NCBI GenBank assembly: GCA_002928515.1
Contig: PERI01000001.1
Coordinates: 248,001 to 312,000, forward strand
Source: Hyphomicrobium sp.
GTDB lineage: Bacteria > Pseudomonadota > Alphaproteobacteria > Rhizobiales > Hyphomicrobiaceae
Length of the DNA: 64,000 bases
Direction: 5' to 3'
Below the pieces are notes generated by a model. That model was not told where the DNA came from. It made no database searches and was given only the letters and a program-made list of their open reading frames with translations. This document shows positions 44,336 to 54,348 of this stretch, in pieces. The translations under genes and the position numbers were made by a program. Every line of letters starts with the position of its first letter. Positions within the stretch are counted from its first letter, which is position 1.

Positions 44336-45694
44336 ATGCAGGTTACGGAAACGGCACGGGACGGACTGAAGCGCACGCTGACAGTAACCGTCGATCAAGC
44401 TGAACTCGGTGAGCGCTTTTCAGTGCGCCTTGATGAGCTGAAAGATCGCGTCCAGCTAAAGGGCTTTCGTAAGGGCAAAGTGCCGGTGCCACATCTCAAG
44501 AAGATGTATGGCAAGTCCGTGATGCAGGAAGTGCTGGAACAAGCCGTTACCGAAACCAGCCAGAAAGCTATCAAAGAGCGCAACGAGCGCCCGGCACAAC
44601 AGCCCAAGATCGAGCTTGTCGGTGGTGCTGACGGCGTGTTCGAGAAGATCGTCAACGGTGAAGCCGATCTGTCTTATTCGATGTCGTTCGAAGTGCTGCC
44701 GCCGATCCCGGTGATGGATTTGACGACACTGAAGCTTGAGCGTTTGAGCGCAGAAGTCGAACCTGATGCGATCGAAAAAGCGCTGGCAGATTTGGCCGAG
44801 CGCAATACGACCTTCGAGCCCGATGAAAGCCGTGAGGCGGCAGAAGGCGATATGGTTTCGATGGATTTCGTCGGTCGTATTGATGGCGAAGTGTTTGACG
44901 GTGGTTCTGGCGAAGGTGCGAGCCTCGTCATTGGCAAAAAGCAGTTCATTCCTGGTTTTGAAGAAGCACTGATTGGCGTCAAAGCTGGCGAAGAGCGCGT
45001 CGTCACAGCGACGTTCCCAGACGATTATCAGATGAAGACGCTTGCTGGAAAGGAAGCGAAGTTCGATGTCAAAGTGAAAGCGGTCGCCAAGCCTTTGACG
45101 CCGACGATCGATGATGATTTTGCCGCCGGTATCGGCGCTGAGAACCTGGAAAAATTAAAATCGCTCGTTTCTGAGCAGATCAAGCGCGACTACGATCAAG
45201 CCTCACGCATGAAGTTGAAGCGCGAGATTCTCGATGCGCTCGACAAGGAACATTCGTTCGATTTGCCAGCTTCGCTGGTCGATTTCGAATTCGACAATAT
45301 TTGGAAGCAATACGAGAACAATCTGAAGGCCACCAATAAAACCTTTGCCGACGAGGGCAAGACCGAAGAGGAAGCTCGCGCTGAATATCGCGGAATTGCG
45401 GAGCGACGGGTGCGTCTCGGTCTCGTGATTGGCGAGATCGGCGAAAAGAACAAGCTTGTTGTCAGTCAGGACGAATTGCGCCGTGCGCTCGTCGAACAGG
45501 CGCGTCGTTTCCAGGGCCAAGAAAAGATGGTCTATGAATATTATGAAAAGACGCCAGGTGCGCTCGCTGAACTGCGGGCACCGATTTTCGAAGATAAAGT
45601 CGTGGATTTTGTCATCGAGCAGGCCAAGCCGGTTGAAAAGTCAGTGTCGCGTGACGAGTTGATCAAGCAAATGGAAGATGTGACAGAGCGTTGA
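44336..45694 (+). CDS. tig: Trigger factor
   Basis: Ribosome-bound peptidyl-prolyl isomerase and chaperone for nascent chains. The 452 residues include the ribosome-binding GFRKGKVP (about residues 43-50), the PPIase domain (about 155-245, MDFVGRIDGEVFDGG) and the long C-terminal helical arm. It heads the group tig-clpP-clpX-lon-hupB, an order commonly conserved in bacteria. Confidence 0.97.
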   Translation: MQVTETARDGLKRTLTVTVDQAELGERFSVRLDELKDRVQLKGFRKGKVPVPHLKKMYGKSVMQEVLEQAVTETSQKAIKERNERPAQQPKIELVGGADGVFEKIVNGEADLSYSMSFEVLPPIPVMDLTTLKLERLSAEVEPDAIEKALADLAERNTTFEPDESREAAEGDMVSMDFVGRIDGEVFDGGSGEGASLVIGKKQFIPGFEEALIGVKAGEERVVTATFPDDYQMKTLAGKEAKFDVKVKAVAKPLTPTIDDDFAAGIGAENLEKLKSLVSEQIKRDYDQASRMKLKREILDALDKEHSFDLPASLVDFEFDNIWKQYENNLKATNKTFADEGKTEEEARAEYRGIAERRVRLGLVIGEIGEKNKLVVSQDELRRALVEQARRFQGQEKMVYEYYEKTPGALAELRAPIFEDKVVDFVIEQAKPVEKSVSRDELIKQMEDVTER

Positions 45695-45813
45695 TGCGGC
45701 AACCTGATGCGTTGGCCTTTGTGCTGACGCGATCTGGCCCTTCAGTATGATGGCTTAGAGCTAGCGCGCTCGCTTATTGAGTGCTGCTACAGCGAACAGG
45801 AAAGACGAAACGC

Positions 45814-46461
45814 ATGCGCGATCCGGTGAACACCACGACAAACACCTTCTGGCCCATGGTTGTCGAACAGACGACTCGCGGCGAGCGGGGTTATGACTTG
45901 CCGTCGCGGTTGTTGAAGGAGCGCATCATTTTTGTGACCGGTCCGGTCGAAGACCACATGGCCGCATCGATCTGCATGCAGTTGCTTTTTCTTGAAGCTG
46001 AGAATCCGAAAAAAGAAATTTCGATGTACATCAACTCGCCCGGCGGCGTCGTGACGAGCGGCATGGCGATCTACGATACGATGCAGTTTATCAAGCCTCA
46101 GGTGGCGACGTTGTGCATCGGGCAAGCGGCTTCCATGGGATCGTTGTTATTGTGTGCTGGCGCAAAAGATATGCGTTTTGCATTACCGAATGCGCGCATC
46201 ATGGTGCATCAGCCGTCGGGTGGGTTCTCTGGTCAAGCGTCGGATATCGAACGTCACGCGGAAGACATCGTGAAGATGAAGCGGCGATTGAACGAAACGT
46301 ATGTAAAGCACACCGGGCAGAGCTATGAGAAGATTGAGCACACGCTCGATCGCGATTACTTCATGACGGCCGATCAGGCCAGGGATTTTGGCTTGATCGA
46401 TAAAGTGCTTAACACGCGCGATGAAGTGGATGGCGGATTGTTCGAAAGCAAGCCGTCCTAA
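45814..46461 (+). CDS. clpP: ATP-dependent Clp protease proteolytic subunit
   Basis: The 215-residue serine protease of the ClpXP/ClpAP complexes. The catalytic Ser is in [15 protein letters not shown] (about residues 104-118) and the His in [13 protein letters not shown]; the Asp is in [17 protein letters not shown]. The ATG at 45814 is chosen over the in-frame GTG at 45781 because [19 protein letters not shown] is the normal family N-terminus shortly after it. It lies 119 bases after tig. Confidence 0.97.
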   Translation: MRDPVNTTTNTFWPMVVEQTTRGERGYDLPSRLLKERIIFVTGPVEDHMAASICMQLLFLEAENPKKEISMYINSPGGVVTSGMAIYDTMQFIKPQVATLCIGQAASMGSLLLCAGAKDMRFALPNARIMVHQPSGGFSGQASDIERHAEDIVKMKRRLNETYVKHTGQSYEKIEHTLDRDYFMTADQARDFGLIDKVLNTRDEVDGGLFESKPS

Positions 46462-46825
46462 CGCTGCAATTTAAGAATTGTCAGCTTGATTTCTAATCCA
46501 AGGCTATCTGATAGGTCATTTCCGGTCATGCGGACGTGAACAAAGGCCGCACGCGCGTTGGTGACTTGTAAAGCTTAGCTGTTAACGCCATTTTGAGCTT
46601 GTCCCCAAACGAACCGTCTAAAATGACGATACTGTGGCAATAGCGCCGCTTGCCCCCTAGGGTGGGGTGGGGTCCATTAATCCAAACTTGATCTCAGCAA
46701 GCCTAGCATGCTCAGATCGACAAAGAGATTCATGGACCTTGTCTGTCAGACCGGACAAACTGTCTAGAATATGGGGCCAAAGCAAGAACATCGGGCTGGA
46801 TGTCTTGCAACTGAGGTAAGAACGA
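46462..46825. other. Intergenic region upstream of clpX
   Basis: 364 bases with no gene. A CTTGTCCCC and a CTTGCCCCCTAGGG motif occur, but I cannot assign a heat-shock promoter with confidence. An imperfect GC-rich inverted repeat (CCCCCTAGGGTGGGG, near 46654) is the only obvious structure. Confidence 0.4.
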
Positions 46826-48076
46826 ATGGCTCAAGAGAAGAACACTCTCTACTGCTCCTTCTGCGGCAAGAGCCAGCACGAGGTCCGCAAACTCATCGCA
46901 GGTCCAACGGTATTCATCTGCGATGAATGCGTTGAGCTGTGCATGGATATCATTCGGGAAGAGAACAAGAACACGCTGGTCAAGTCGCGTGACGGTGTGC
47001 CGAGCCCGCAAGAAATTTGCGGCGTGCTCGATAGCTACGTCATCGGTCAGTACCACGCCAAGCGCGTTCTCTCGGTTGCTGTCCACAATCACTACAAGCG
47101 CTTGAACCACGCGTCTAAGAACAACGATGTCGAGTTGGCGAAGTCCAACATCCTTTTGGTTGGACCGACGGGTTCGGGCAAAACGTTGCTCGCGCAGACA
47201 TTGGCGCGCATTCTCGATGTGCCGTTCACGATGGCGGATGCGACGACGCTCACTGAGGCCGGTTATGTCGGTGAAGATGTTGAAAACATCATTTTGAAAT
47301 TGTTGCAGTCGGCCGACTACAATGTCGAACGGGCGCAGCGTGGCATCGTCTATATCGACGAGGTCGATAAGATTTCGCGCAAGTCCGATAACCCGTCGAT
47401 TACACGCGATGTGTCGGGCGAGGGCGTGCAGCAGGCGCTGTTGAAAATCATGGAAGGCACTGTTGCTAGTGTTCCGCCGCAGGGCGGTCGCAAACATCCG
47501 CAGCAGGAGTTCTTGCAGGTCGATACGACCAACATCCTATTCATTTGCGGTGGTGCGTTCGCCGGTCTCGAAAAGATAATCTCTCGCCGTGGCAAAGGCT
47601 CGTCGATTGGCTTCTCGGCTAAGGTGACAGGCCCAGACGAGCGGCGCATGGGCGAAGTGTTGCGCGGCGTTGAACCGGAAGATTTGTTGAAGTTCGGCTT
47701 GATTCCGGAGTTCATCGGTCGCTTGCCGGTCATCGCGACGCTGGAAGATCTCGATGAAACTGCGTTGGTGCAAATTCTGACCGATCCGAAGAATGCTTTG
47801 GTGAAGCAGTATCAGCGTCTGTTCGAGATGGAAGACGTGAAGCTGACGATCACGCTCGAAGCGCTGAAGGCGATTGCTCGTAAAGCGATTGAGCGCAAGA
47901 CCGGTGCTCGCGGGTTGCGTTCCATCATGGAAGGCATTCTGCTCGATACGATGTACGACTTGCCGCAACTCAAAGGCGTGGAAGAAGTCGTGATCGGTCC
48001 GGAAGTGGTCGAAGGTTCGGCGCGTCCGCTGCGCATCTATTCCGATCGTGCCGAAGAAAAAGGCTCGACGGCCTAA
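46826..48076 (+). CDS. clpX: ATP-dependent Clp protease ATP-binding subunit
   Basis: A 416-residue AAA+ unfoldase that feeds substrates to ClpP. An N-terminal zinc-binding domain ([16 protein letters not shown]...[10 protein letters not shown]) is followed by Walker [16 protein letters not shown] (about residues 112-126), Walker [11 protein letters not shown], sensor 1 in FICGGAF and the C-terminal GARGLRS. These are unambiguous. It is separated from clpP by a 364-base gap, so it likely has its own promoter. Confidence 0.98.
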   Translation: MAQEKNTLYCSFCGKSQHEVRKLIAGPTVFICDECVELCMDIIREENKNTLVKSRDGVPSPQEICGVLDSYVIGQYHAKRVLSVAVHNHYKRLNHASKNNDVELAKSNILLVGPTGSGKTLLAQTLARILDVPFTMADATTLTEAGYVGEDVENIILKLLQSADYNVERAQRGIVYIDEVDKISRKSDNPSITRDVSGEGVQQALLKIMEGTVASVPPQGGRKHPQQEFLQVDTTNILFICGGAFAGLEKIISRRGKGSSIGFSAKVTGPDERRMGEVLRGVEPEDLLKFGLIPEFIGRLPVIATLEDLDETALVQILTDPKNALVKQYQRLFEMEDVKLTITLEALKAIARKAIERKTGARGLRSIMEGILLDTMYDLPQLKGVEEVVIGPEVVEGSARPLRIYSDRAEEKGSTA

Positions 48077-48340
48077 TTGAAAAACATAAGCGACGCATGG
48101 ATGCGCCGTGATCTTGTTTAAAAGGGCGCGAACCCTATTTGTTCGGAGGGTGATGGACTGAATGTCGGTATGACTCTCCGAACGGGAACATGCAGGCAAC
48201 CAAACATCCTCCGCGCCTCGCGCTCACGAGCGTTTCTGCGTTGCCACAAAAGGGACAGCAGTTGCGGCTCATAGGTGGAACGAAGCGTGCAATGCGCTGG
48301 TGGCCGGGGTATCGGGCCAGTGCGAAGAGCAGGTAAAGCA

Positions 48341-50767
48341 ATGAGCGAAGAGAAAAAGACCCCAGCAAAATCCACGGGCAAGGAGCTGTTTCCAGTCCTG
48401 CCACTGCGTGACATCGTGGTCTTCCCCTACATGATCGTGCCGCTGTTCGTTGGGCGCGAAAAATCAATCGCCGCTCTCGAAGAAGTCATGAACGCTGACA
48501 AGCAAATCTTGCTTGTTGCTCAGAAGAACGCTGGCGATGACGATCCGGCGACCGATGCGATTTACGAAATCGGTACGCTGGCTTCTGTTTTGCAGCTTTT
48601 GAAATTGCCGGACGGCACCGTAAAGGTGCTGGTCGAAGGCAGCGCGCGTGCGCGTGTCGTTCGCTACACTGCCAACGAAAGCTATTTCGAGGCTGAAGTC
48701 GAGCGCGTCTCGGAGCATCCAGGCACGAAGGACGAATTGGAAGCGCTATCGCGCTCTGTCGTCACCCAATTCGAAAGCTATGTGAAGCTCAATAAGAAGG
48801 TCTCGCCTGAGGTGCTCGGCACCGTCAGCCAGATCGAAGATTATGCGAAGCTTGCCGATACGATTGCATCGCATCTCGCTGTGAAAATATCCGACAAACA
48901 GGACGTGCTGGAGACGGCATCCGTTTCGGAGCGGCTTGAGCGCGTCTATACGCTGATGGAAAGCGAAATCTCGGTTCTGCAAGTCGAGAAGAAAATTCGC
49001 TCGCGCGTCAAACGCCAAATGGAGAAGACACAACGCGAGTACTATTTGAATGAGCAGATGAAGGCCATTCAGAAAGAGCTCGGCGATACCGACGAGCGCG
49101 ATGATATTTCCGAGTTCGAAGAGAAGATCGAAAATACCAAGCTGTCGAAGGAAGCCAAAGACAAGGCGATGGCTGAGCTGAAAAAGCTTAAGCAGATGAG
49201 CCCGATGTCTGCTGAAGCGACGGTGGTGCGCAATTATCTCGATTGGCTGCTGTCGATCCCGTGGGGCATCAAAGGCAAGATCAAGAAGGATATCGCTGAA
49301 GCGCAGCAGATCCTCGATCTGGAGCACTATGGGCTTGAAAAGGTCAAAGAGCGCATCCTTGAGTATCTCGCGGTGCAAGCGCGTACCAACAAGCTCAAAG
49401 GCCCGATTTTGTGCCTCGTCGGTCCGCCCGGCGTTGGTAAAACTTCGCTTGGCAAATCGATAGCAAATGCGACCGGTCGCGAGTTCGTGCGTATGTCCCT
49501 GGGTGGTGTGCGCGACGAAGCGGAAATCCGCGGCCATCGTCGGACCTACATCGGCTCTATGCCGGGTAAAGTCATTCAGTCGATGAAGAAGGCGAAGCGG
49601 GTCAATCCGCTGTTCCTGCTCGACGAGATCGACAAGATGGGACAGGACTTCCGCGGCGATCCTGCGGCAGCGCTGCTCGAAGTTTTGGATCCGGAACAGA
49701 ATTCGTCGTTCAACGATCATTACCTCGAAGTCGATTATGACTTGTCGAATGTGATGTTCGTGACGACGGCGAATACTTTGAATATTCCGCCTGCCTTGAT
49801 GGACCGTATGGAGATCATTCGTCTGGCCGGTTACACGGAAGACGAAAAGCTTCAGATTGCGAAGCGGCATTTGATTGCCGAGCAGACGGCTGCGCACGGT
49901 CTAGAGCCGGGCGAATGGACGGTTGAAGATGCGGCGATGAAGGAGCTTATTCGTCGCTACACGCGGGAAGCTGGTGTGCGTTCGTTGGAGCGCGAAATCG
50001 CCAAGCTTGCGCGTAAAGCGGTGAAGGAAATCCTGACGTCGTCCAAGACGCAAATCACGGTCACGACGGAAAATCTTGCAGACTTCCTCGGCGTGCCGAA
50101 ATACCGTTATGGCGAGGCTGAACTTGAAGATCAGGTTGGCATCGTCACCGGGTTGGCATGGACAGAAGTCGGCGGAGAATTGCTGACCATCGAAGGCGTC
50201 ATGATGCCGGGTAAAGGCCGCATGACGGTGACCGGCAACCTGCGTGATGTGATGAAGGAATCGATCCAGGCTGCGAACGCTTACGTGCGATCGCATGCGA
50301 TTGATTTCGGCATTCATCCCAAGCTGTTTGAAAAGCGCGACATCCACGTACACGTGCCGGAAGGTGCGACGCCGAAAGACGGTCCGTCGGCTGGCATCGG
50401 CATGACGACGGCGATCATCTCGGTTTTGACGGGCATTCCTGTTCGCAAGGACGTGGCGATGACCGGCGAGATCACGCTACGCGGTCGAGTTTTGCCGATT
50501 GGCGGCTTGAAGGAAAAGTTGCTGGCAGCTCTACGCGGCGGCATCAAGACGGTGATTATCCCCGAGGAGAATGCAAAAGACCTCGTGGAAATTCCCGATG
50601 AGGTGAAAGCCAAAATCGAGATCATTCCAGTCGCGCGTTTGGAAGATGTGTTGCGGCACGCTTTGGTGCGTCAACCAGAGGCCATAACGTGGGACGAAGC
50701 GGCCGAAGAGCAGGCGCTCGAAGCCAAAAACAAAGAAGCGACGGCTGCGCGCATTACTGCGCACTGA
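48341..50767 (+). CDS. lon: ATP-dependent protease La
   Basis: The 808-residue Lon protease degrading unstable or misfolded proteins. It has the N-terminal LON domain ([22 protein letters not shown]), AAA+ domain with Walker [11 protein letters not shown] and [18 protein letters not shown], and the protease domain with catalytic Ser in [12 protein letters not shown] and Lys in [10 protein letters not shown]. The ATG at 48341 gives the family N-terminus; the longer frame to 48275 adds an unrelated Arg/Gly stretch. A strong terminator follows. Confidence 0.98.
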   Translation: MSEEKKTPAKSTGKELFPVLPLRDIVVFPYMIVPLFVGREKSIAALEEVMNADKQILLVAQKNAGDDDPATDAIYEIGTLASVLQLLKLPDGTVKVLVEGSARARVVRYTANESYFEAEVERVSEHPGTKDELEALSRSVVTQFESYVKLNKKVSPEVLGTVSQIEDYAKLADTIASHLAVKISDKQDVLETASVSERLERVYTLMESEISVLQVEKKIRSRVKRQMEKTQREYYLNEQMKAIQKELGDTDERDDISEFEEKIENTKLSKEAKDKAMAELKKLKQMSPMSAEATVVRNYLDWLLSIPWGIKGKIKKDIAEAQQILDLEHYGLEKVKERILEYLAVQARTNKLKGPILCLVGPPGVGKTSLGKSIANATGREFVRMSLGGVRDEAEIRGHRRTYIGSMPGKVIQSMKKAKRVNPLFLLDEIDKMGQDFRGDPAAALLEVLDPEQNSSFNDHYLEVDYDLSNVMFVTTANTLNIPPALMDRMEIIRLAGYTEDEKLQIAKRHLIAEQTAAHGLEPGEWTVEDAAMKELIRRYTREAGVRSLEREIAKLARKAVKEILTSSKTQITVTTENLADFLGVPKYRYGEAELEDQVGIVTGLAWTEVGGELLTIEGVMMPGKGRMTVTGNLRDVMKESIQAANAYVRSHAIDFGIHPKLFEKRDIHVHVPEGATPKDGPSAGIGMTTAIISVLTGIPVRKDVAMTGEITLRGRVLPIGGLKEKLLAALRGGIKTVIIPEENAKDLVEIPDEVKAKIEIIPVARLEDVLRHALVRQPEAITWDEAAEEQALEAKNKEATAARITAH

Positions 50768-50797
50768 CGTTTTTAACGTCTCATTAACACTAAATTG

Positions 50798-50834
50798 AAA
50801 GGCCTTCGTTCAAAACGTGAACGAAGGCCTTTTT
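50798..50834 (+). terminator. Intrinsic terminator after lon
   Basis: AAAGGCCTTCGTTC-aaaacgt-GAACGAAGGCCTTT, a perfect 14-bp stem with a T tail, 31 bases after the lon stop. Confidence 0.95.
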
Positions 50835-51017
50835 GTTCGTGCTCTGATTGAGCATTAGGGCGTGAATTTGACCCGTAAAATGGGCGATTTGTGCTTGACG
50901 AGGCCCGTGTTTGGGCGCTTTTAGGCCCCTTATTGGCGGTTTCGGTCAATTGAGATCATCCGCTGCGGGCGATTTGGCCCACACAAATTCGTTCCCCCCA
51001 AATGACAGGATAGACCC

Positions 51018-51290
51018 ATGAGCAAAAAAGATTTGATCGACGCTGTTGCTAAGGAATGCGAGCTGACGAAGGAAAAGGCTGGCGTTGCAGTTGACGCGGT
51101 GCTGGCCCACATCCGCGCCGCTATGAAGAGCGGTCATGAAGTTCGTATCCCGGATTTCGGTACCTTCAAAGTCGCGGCTCGCAAGGCACGCGAAGGCCGT
51201 AACCCCGCGACCGGTATGACGATCCAGATTCCGGCTTCGAATGTGCCGAAGTTCACGCCGGCCAAGGGCCTGAAGGAAGCTTTGAACTAA
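51018..51290 (+). CDS. hupB: DNA-binding protein HU
   Basis: The 90-residue nucleoid protein HU. It shows SKKDLIDAVAKECELTKEKAGVAVDAVLAHI, GHEVRIPDFGTFKVAARKAREGRNPATG with the DNA-bending Pro, and the basic C-terminal end. GGATAG lies about 8 bases before the ATG. It is a separate unit after the lon terminator and is followed by its own terminator. Confidence 0.97.
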   Translation: MSKKDLIDAVAKECELTKEKAGVAVDAVLAHIRAAMKSGHEVRIPDFGTFKVAARKAREGRNPATGMTIQIPASNVPKFTPAKGLKEALN

Positions 51291-51344
51291 GCGTTTTCGT
51301 TCACGTTCGCTAATCAGCGAAGGCAATATTTGGCAAGTTACCAG

Positions 51345-51375
51345 ACGCGTCGAGCTTCGCTCGGCGCGTTTTTTT
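51345..51375 (+). terminator. Intrinsic terminator after hupB
   Basis: ACGCGTCGAG-cttcg-CTCGGCGCGT (10 bp with one wobble) followed by seven T, 54 bases after the hupB stop. Confidence 0.92.
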
Positions 51376-51399
51376 GGCTCAAATGGCAGATGTTATGAA

Positions 51400-51474
51400 T
51401 GGTGGGAGGTGAGGGGATCGAACCCCCGACATTCTCGGTGTAAACGAGACGCTCTACCGCTGAGCTAACCTCCC
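51400..51474 (-). tRNA. tRNA-Val (anticodon UAC)
   Basis: On the minus strand: GGGAGGTTAGCTCAGCGGTA..., anticodon stem CTCGT... with loop TTTACAC, so anticodon TAC, T loop GTTCGATCC, and encoded CCA. It faces hupB and the next gene. Confidence 0.97.
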
Positions 51475-51691
51475 TGGTCGGTGCCACCTTTTAGGCGTGA
51501 CCTGCTCTGTCTGCAAGTGATCGTCGCAAAACAGTCAGACAATACGCAATGGGGGTCAGGGCATGCCAATCCGTCACATCACAGCGATCTCCATGACATT
51601 TTTGAAAGTTGGCGCGTGCAGCGATTACGCGTAAGGGTGCCCAGAATGCGTGGCGGGCGATGAACGCCCGACAGCCAAATAGGAAAACACC

Positions 51692-52201
51692 ATGCCCGTC
51701 TCGCTTTATGATGTTGCCGTGCCGTCGTTCAAAAAGCATCTGCATGCTCTCGATGGCATCCTGGACAAGGCTATTGGCTATGCTGAGGCCAAAAAGATCA
51801 AGCCTGAGACCCTCCTCAATGCGCGGCTCTATCCGGATATGTTCGAGCTGACGAAGCAAATCCAGGGGTGCAGCGATTTTGCCAAGGCGTCCGTGGCGCG
51901 GTTGGCTAATGTGCCGGTGCCAAGCATGCCAGACACTGAGACGACGTTTGGCGAATTGAAAGAGCGCATCGCCAAGACGCTGGCTTTCCTCGAAACGATC
52001 AAGCCCGAGCAGATGGAAGGTGCTGAGCAGCGCACGATCAGCATCAAAGTTGGTCCCAATGACATGACGTTCACAGGGCAGGACTATCTGCTGCACTTCG
52101 CGTTGCCGAATTTCTATTTTCACGCGGCGACGGCCTACGGCATCTTGCGTCATAACGGTCTTGAAATCGGCAAGCGCGATTTTATGCGACGCATGGGCTA
52201 A
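51692..52201 (+). CDS. DUF1993-family protein
   Basis: A 169-residue protein of the DUF1993 family, a DinB-like helical bundle of unknown function. Typical features are SLYDVAVPSFKKHLHALDGILDKA, ARLYPDMFELTKQIQ and DYLLHFALPNFYFHAATAYGILRHNG. AGGAAAA lies about 9 bases before the ATG. The VOC-family gene follows after 5 bases, so the pair form an operon. Confidence 0.88.
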   Translation: MPVSLYDVAVPSFKKHLHALDGILDKAIGYAEAKKIKPETLLNARLYPDMFELTKQIQGCSDFAKASVARLANVPVPSMPDTETTFGELKERIAKTLAFLETIKPEQMEGAEQRTISIKVGPNDMTFTGQDYLLHFALPNFYFHAATAYGILRHNGLEIGKRDFMRRMG

Positions 52202-52206
52202 GCGCG

Positions 52207-52584
52207 ATGCAGGCAAAGGGACTAGCCATCGTCCCGTTTGTGCCGTCGGGGCGTGATTTCGATCTCGCGCTTTTGTTTTTTTCCGCGCTCGGTTTTTCGA
52301 CTGTTTGGCAGACCGGAGATATGGCTGGCCTTCGCTTTGGGTCGGCCTATTTCATGCTGCAAAACGTCGATATACCGATATGGCAGGAAAACCAGATGCT
52401 GACGCTCGAAGTCGATGATCTCGATGTTTATTGGTGCGAGATCGACGCTTTGGATTTGCCATCGAGCTATTCTGGTGTGCGCACGCGCGCCCCGCACGAA
52501 TATCCCTGGGGACGTGAATTGCACATCATCGATCCGGCCGGGGTTTGCTGGCACGTTCGGCAGAGTGCGCAGGCTGGAAAATAG
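52207..52584 (+). CDS. VOC superfamily protein (glyoxalase/bleomycin-resistance fold)
   Basis: A 125-residue single-module VOC protein. FDLALLFFSALGFSTVWQTGDMAGLRFGSAYFMLQNV and the C-terminal ELHIIDPAGVCWHV match the fold, with a Glu and His that could bind a metal. Members range from glyoxalase to antibiotic-binding proteins, so a resistance role should not be assumed. It follows DUF1993 after 5 bases. Confidence 0.85.
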   Translation: MQAKGLAIVPFVPSGRDFDLALLFFSALGFSTVWQTGDMAGLRFGSAYFMLQNVDIPIWQENQMLTLEVDDLDVYWCEIDALDLPSSYSGVRTRAPHEYPWGRELHIIDPAGVCWHVRQSAQAGK

Positions 52585-52693
52585 CCACGGCGTAGTGCCC
52601 AGGCATGTGCGGCGGTGTCGCTTGACTTCACAATCCCAACCACGTATTCCGACCGCTCGCGCGACACGCACCCTTGGTCGCTTTAAAGGGATT

Positions 52694-52770
52694 GCGGGAG
52701 TAGCTCAGTTGGTTAGAGCGCCGCCCTGTCACGGCGGAGGCCGCGGGTTCAAGTCCCGTCTCTCGCGCCA
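52694..52770 (+). tRNA. tRNA-Asp (anticodon GUC)
   Basis: A 77-nt gene with GCGGGAG/CTCTCGC acceptor arms (one G-T pair), anticodon stem CCGCC/GGCGG with loop CTGTCAC (anticodon GTC), T loop GTTCAAGTC and encoded CCA. It ends just before the tandem repeats. Confidence 0.97.
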
Positions 52771-52784
52771 TTATTTCGCTCACG

Positions 52785-52874
52785 GTGTCTGATCCTCGCT
52801 CCGCTCGGGACACCTCCGCGTGGGCGCGGCTCGCCGCGGCGCCCCTTGGGCGCGCGGGCCTATGGCCCGAAGTG
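52785..52874. repeat. Four-stem-loop repeat, copy 1
   Basis: A 90-bp unit with four stem-loops. SL1 pairs GTGTC with GACAC (52785-52813). SL2 is CGCGGC-tc-GCCGCG (52825-52838). SL3 is GCGCCC-ctt-GGGCGC (52839-52853). SL4 is CGGGCC-tat-GGCCCG (52855-52869). It ends GAAGTG. It differs from copy 2 at 2 of 90 positions. Confidence 0.85.
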
Positions 52875-52885
52875 TTTTTAGAACC

Positions 52886-52975
52886 GTGTCTGATCCTCGC
52901 TCCGCTCGGGACACCCCCGCGTGGGCGCGGCTTGCCGCGGCGCCCCTTGGGCGCGCGGGCCTATGGCCCGAAGTG
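52886..52975. repeat. Four-stem-loop repeat, copy 2
   Basis: A second copy, 101 bases after copy 1. The two changes lie in the stretch after SL1 (T to C) and in the SL2 loop (tc to tt), so every stem is intact. Confidence 0.85.
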
Positions 52976-52989
52976 GTTTTCGCAAACAC

Positions 52990-53080
52990 GCGGCTGATCC
53001 TACGCTTCGCTTCGGGCCGCTCCGATGGGGCGGCGCTTGCGCCGGGCGCCCTTGGCGCCGCGGACCGACGGTCCGAAGTG
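52990..53080. repeat. Four-stem-loop repeat, diverged copy 3
   Basis: A 91-bp diverged copy in which each stem has changed on both sides. SL1 is GCGGC/GCCGC, SL2 CGGCGC-tt-GCGCCG, SL3 GGCGCC-ctt-GGCGCC, and SL4 CGGACC-gac-GGTCCG. Pairing and loop positions are kept and the sequence ends GAAGTG. This is compensatory change. Confidence 0.85.
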
Positions 53081-53098
53081 GGTTTTATAGATTTGACA

Positions 53099-53186
53099 TC
53101 CCGGATCGCGACGCACGGCGCCGCGATCCGGGACCCATTGTGTGTCTCTGGGTCCCGGCTCTCGCTGCTATGCAGCTCGGCTGGGA
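53099..53186. repeat. Further palindromic intergenic element before nuoA
   Basis: TCCCGGATCGCG (53099-53110) pairs perfectly with CGCGATCCGGGA (53122-53133). A second imperfect hairpin spans 53153-53186 (TCCCGGC with GCTGGGA, and inner GCTGC-tat-GCAGC). Similar palindromes of the 'GGGTCCCGG' type are common between genes of Hyphomicrobiales. It is unlike the four-stem-loop repeats in sequence. Confidence 0.7.
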
Positions 53187-53351
53187 TGACAGTAGGTAGA
53201 TACGGCGAACAGACGCTTTGCAGTTGGCTGACAAAGTTGCGCTGCACATGGCGGTGGGTTAACACAACGAGATGCCGTAGCGGCTGGTCGATGTTTCAAA
53301 CTTCGACATGCGCAGGCGCGGCGGGTGCGTGTGTCATTGCAGCGAGACGAC

Positions 53352-53720
53352 ATGACCGATCTTCTTTTTACGCAGTATCTGCCGATCGTAATTTTTCTCG
53401 GCGTGGCGCTGTTCATTGGCGCAGCTCTGATGCTCGCGCCGTTTTTGATTGCGGTGAACAATCCCGATCCTGAGAAGGTCTCGGCGTACGAATGCGGCTT
53501 CAACGCCTTCGACGACGCGCGCATGAAATTCGACGTGCGGTTCTATCTCGTCTCTATTCTTTTCATTATTTTCGATCTGGAAATCGCATTCCTGTTTCCG
53601 TGGGCGGTAGCATTCAAGGAAATTGGCGCGTTTGGATTCTGGTCCATGATGGTGTTCCTGGGCGTACTCACAGTTGGGTTCATCTATGAGTGGCGGAAGG
53701 GTGCGCTCGAATGGGAGTGA
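53352..53720 (+). CDS. nuoA: NADH-quinone oxidoreductase subunit A
   Basis: A 122-residue membrane subunit of complex I. The family motif [44 protein letters not shown] contains the conserved Cys and acidic residues. The ATG at 53352 overlaps no other gene, and the frame before it is inside the repeat region. It overlaps nuoB by 10 bases. No clear promoter is visible in the repeat-filled upstream region. Confidence 0.97.
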   Translation: MTDLLFTQYLPIVIFLGVALFIGAALMLAPFLIAVNNPDPEKVSAYECGFNAFDDARMKFDVRFYLVSILFIIFDLEIAFLFPWAVAFKEIGAFGFWSMMVFLGVLTVGFIYEWRKGALEWE

Positions 53721-54316
53721 CGCGCGTGGCAGCTTTCGATAGCGACGGTTTGATCCGCCCTGAATTCGTGTTCGACAAGGCGCGCGAAGGTGCTGGCGCG
53801 GGTGGGGGACTGATCCGGCCCAACGATCCGTTTTTCAACGAGGTCTCCAACGAACTCGCCGACAAAGGCTTTCTCGTCACGACGACCGACGATCTGATCA
53901 ACTGGGCGCGCACGGGCTCGTTGATGTGGATGACGTTCGGGTTGGCCTGCTGCGCGGTCGAGATGATGCAGGCATCGATGCCGCGTTACGATCTCGAACG
54001 TTTCGGGTTTGCGCCGCGGGCTTCGCCGCGTCAGTCGGACGTGATGATCGTTGCCGGCACGCTCACCAACAAGATGGCGCCTGCCTTGCGCAAAGTTTAC
54101 GATCAGATGCCGGAGCCGCGCTACGTGATTTCGATGGGGTCATGCGCGAACGGCGGTGGGTATTATCACTACTCGTATGCGGTGGTGCGCGGGTGCGACC
54201 GCATCGTGCCTGTCGATGTTTATGTGCCGGGTTGCCCGCCGACAGCGGAAGCGCTGCTCTATGGCGTGCTGTTGTTGCAGCGTAAGATCCGTCGCACGGG
54301 TACGATTGAACGATAA
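53711..54316 (+). CDS. nuoB: NADH-quinone oxidoreductase subunit B
   Basis: A 201-residue subunit that binds cluster N2, the [4Fe-4S] cluster that reduces quinone. The ligand cysteines are the tandem pair in [10 protein letters not shown], and those in [12 protein letters not shown] and [10 protein letters not shown]. It overlaps nuoA by 10 bases. The ATG at 53711 is chosen; ORFs start further upstream inside nuoA. Confidence 0.97.
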   Translation: MGVTRVAAFDSDGLIRPEFVFDKAREGAGAGGGLIRPNDPFFNEVSNELADKGFLVTTTDDLINWARTGSLMWMTFGLACCAVEMMQASMPRYDLERFGFAPRASPRQSDVMIVAGTLTNKMAPALRKVYDQMPEPRYVISMGSCANGGGYYHYSYAVVRGCDRIVPVDVYVPGCPPTAEALLYGVLLLQRKIRRTGTIER

Positions 54317-54348
54317 CGAGCGCTCGCTCTAGCCATCGGATGACTGGT

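Noticed and set aside
48746-49897. Long minus-strand frame antisense to lon
   Set aside because: Shadow of the AAA+ and protease coding sequence on the plus strand; no family pattern.
52207-52584. Calling the VOC protein an antibiotic-resistance gene
   Set aside because: The fold covers many functions; nothing here specifies resistance.
52628-52813. Minus-strand frame over tRNA-Asp (RETGLEPAASAVTGRRSNQLSYSRN)
   Set aside because: This is the usual translation of the antisense strand of a tRNA gene, often mis-annotated as a protein. The tRNA fold is unambiguous.
52780-53473. Long open frames on both strands across the tandem repeats
   Set aside because: They result from the GC-rich repeat sequence; the peptides repeat with the DNA unit and have no protein-like pattern.
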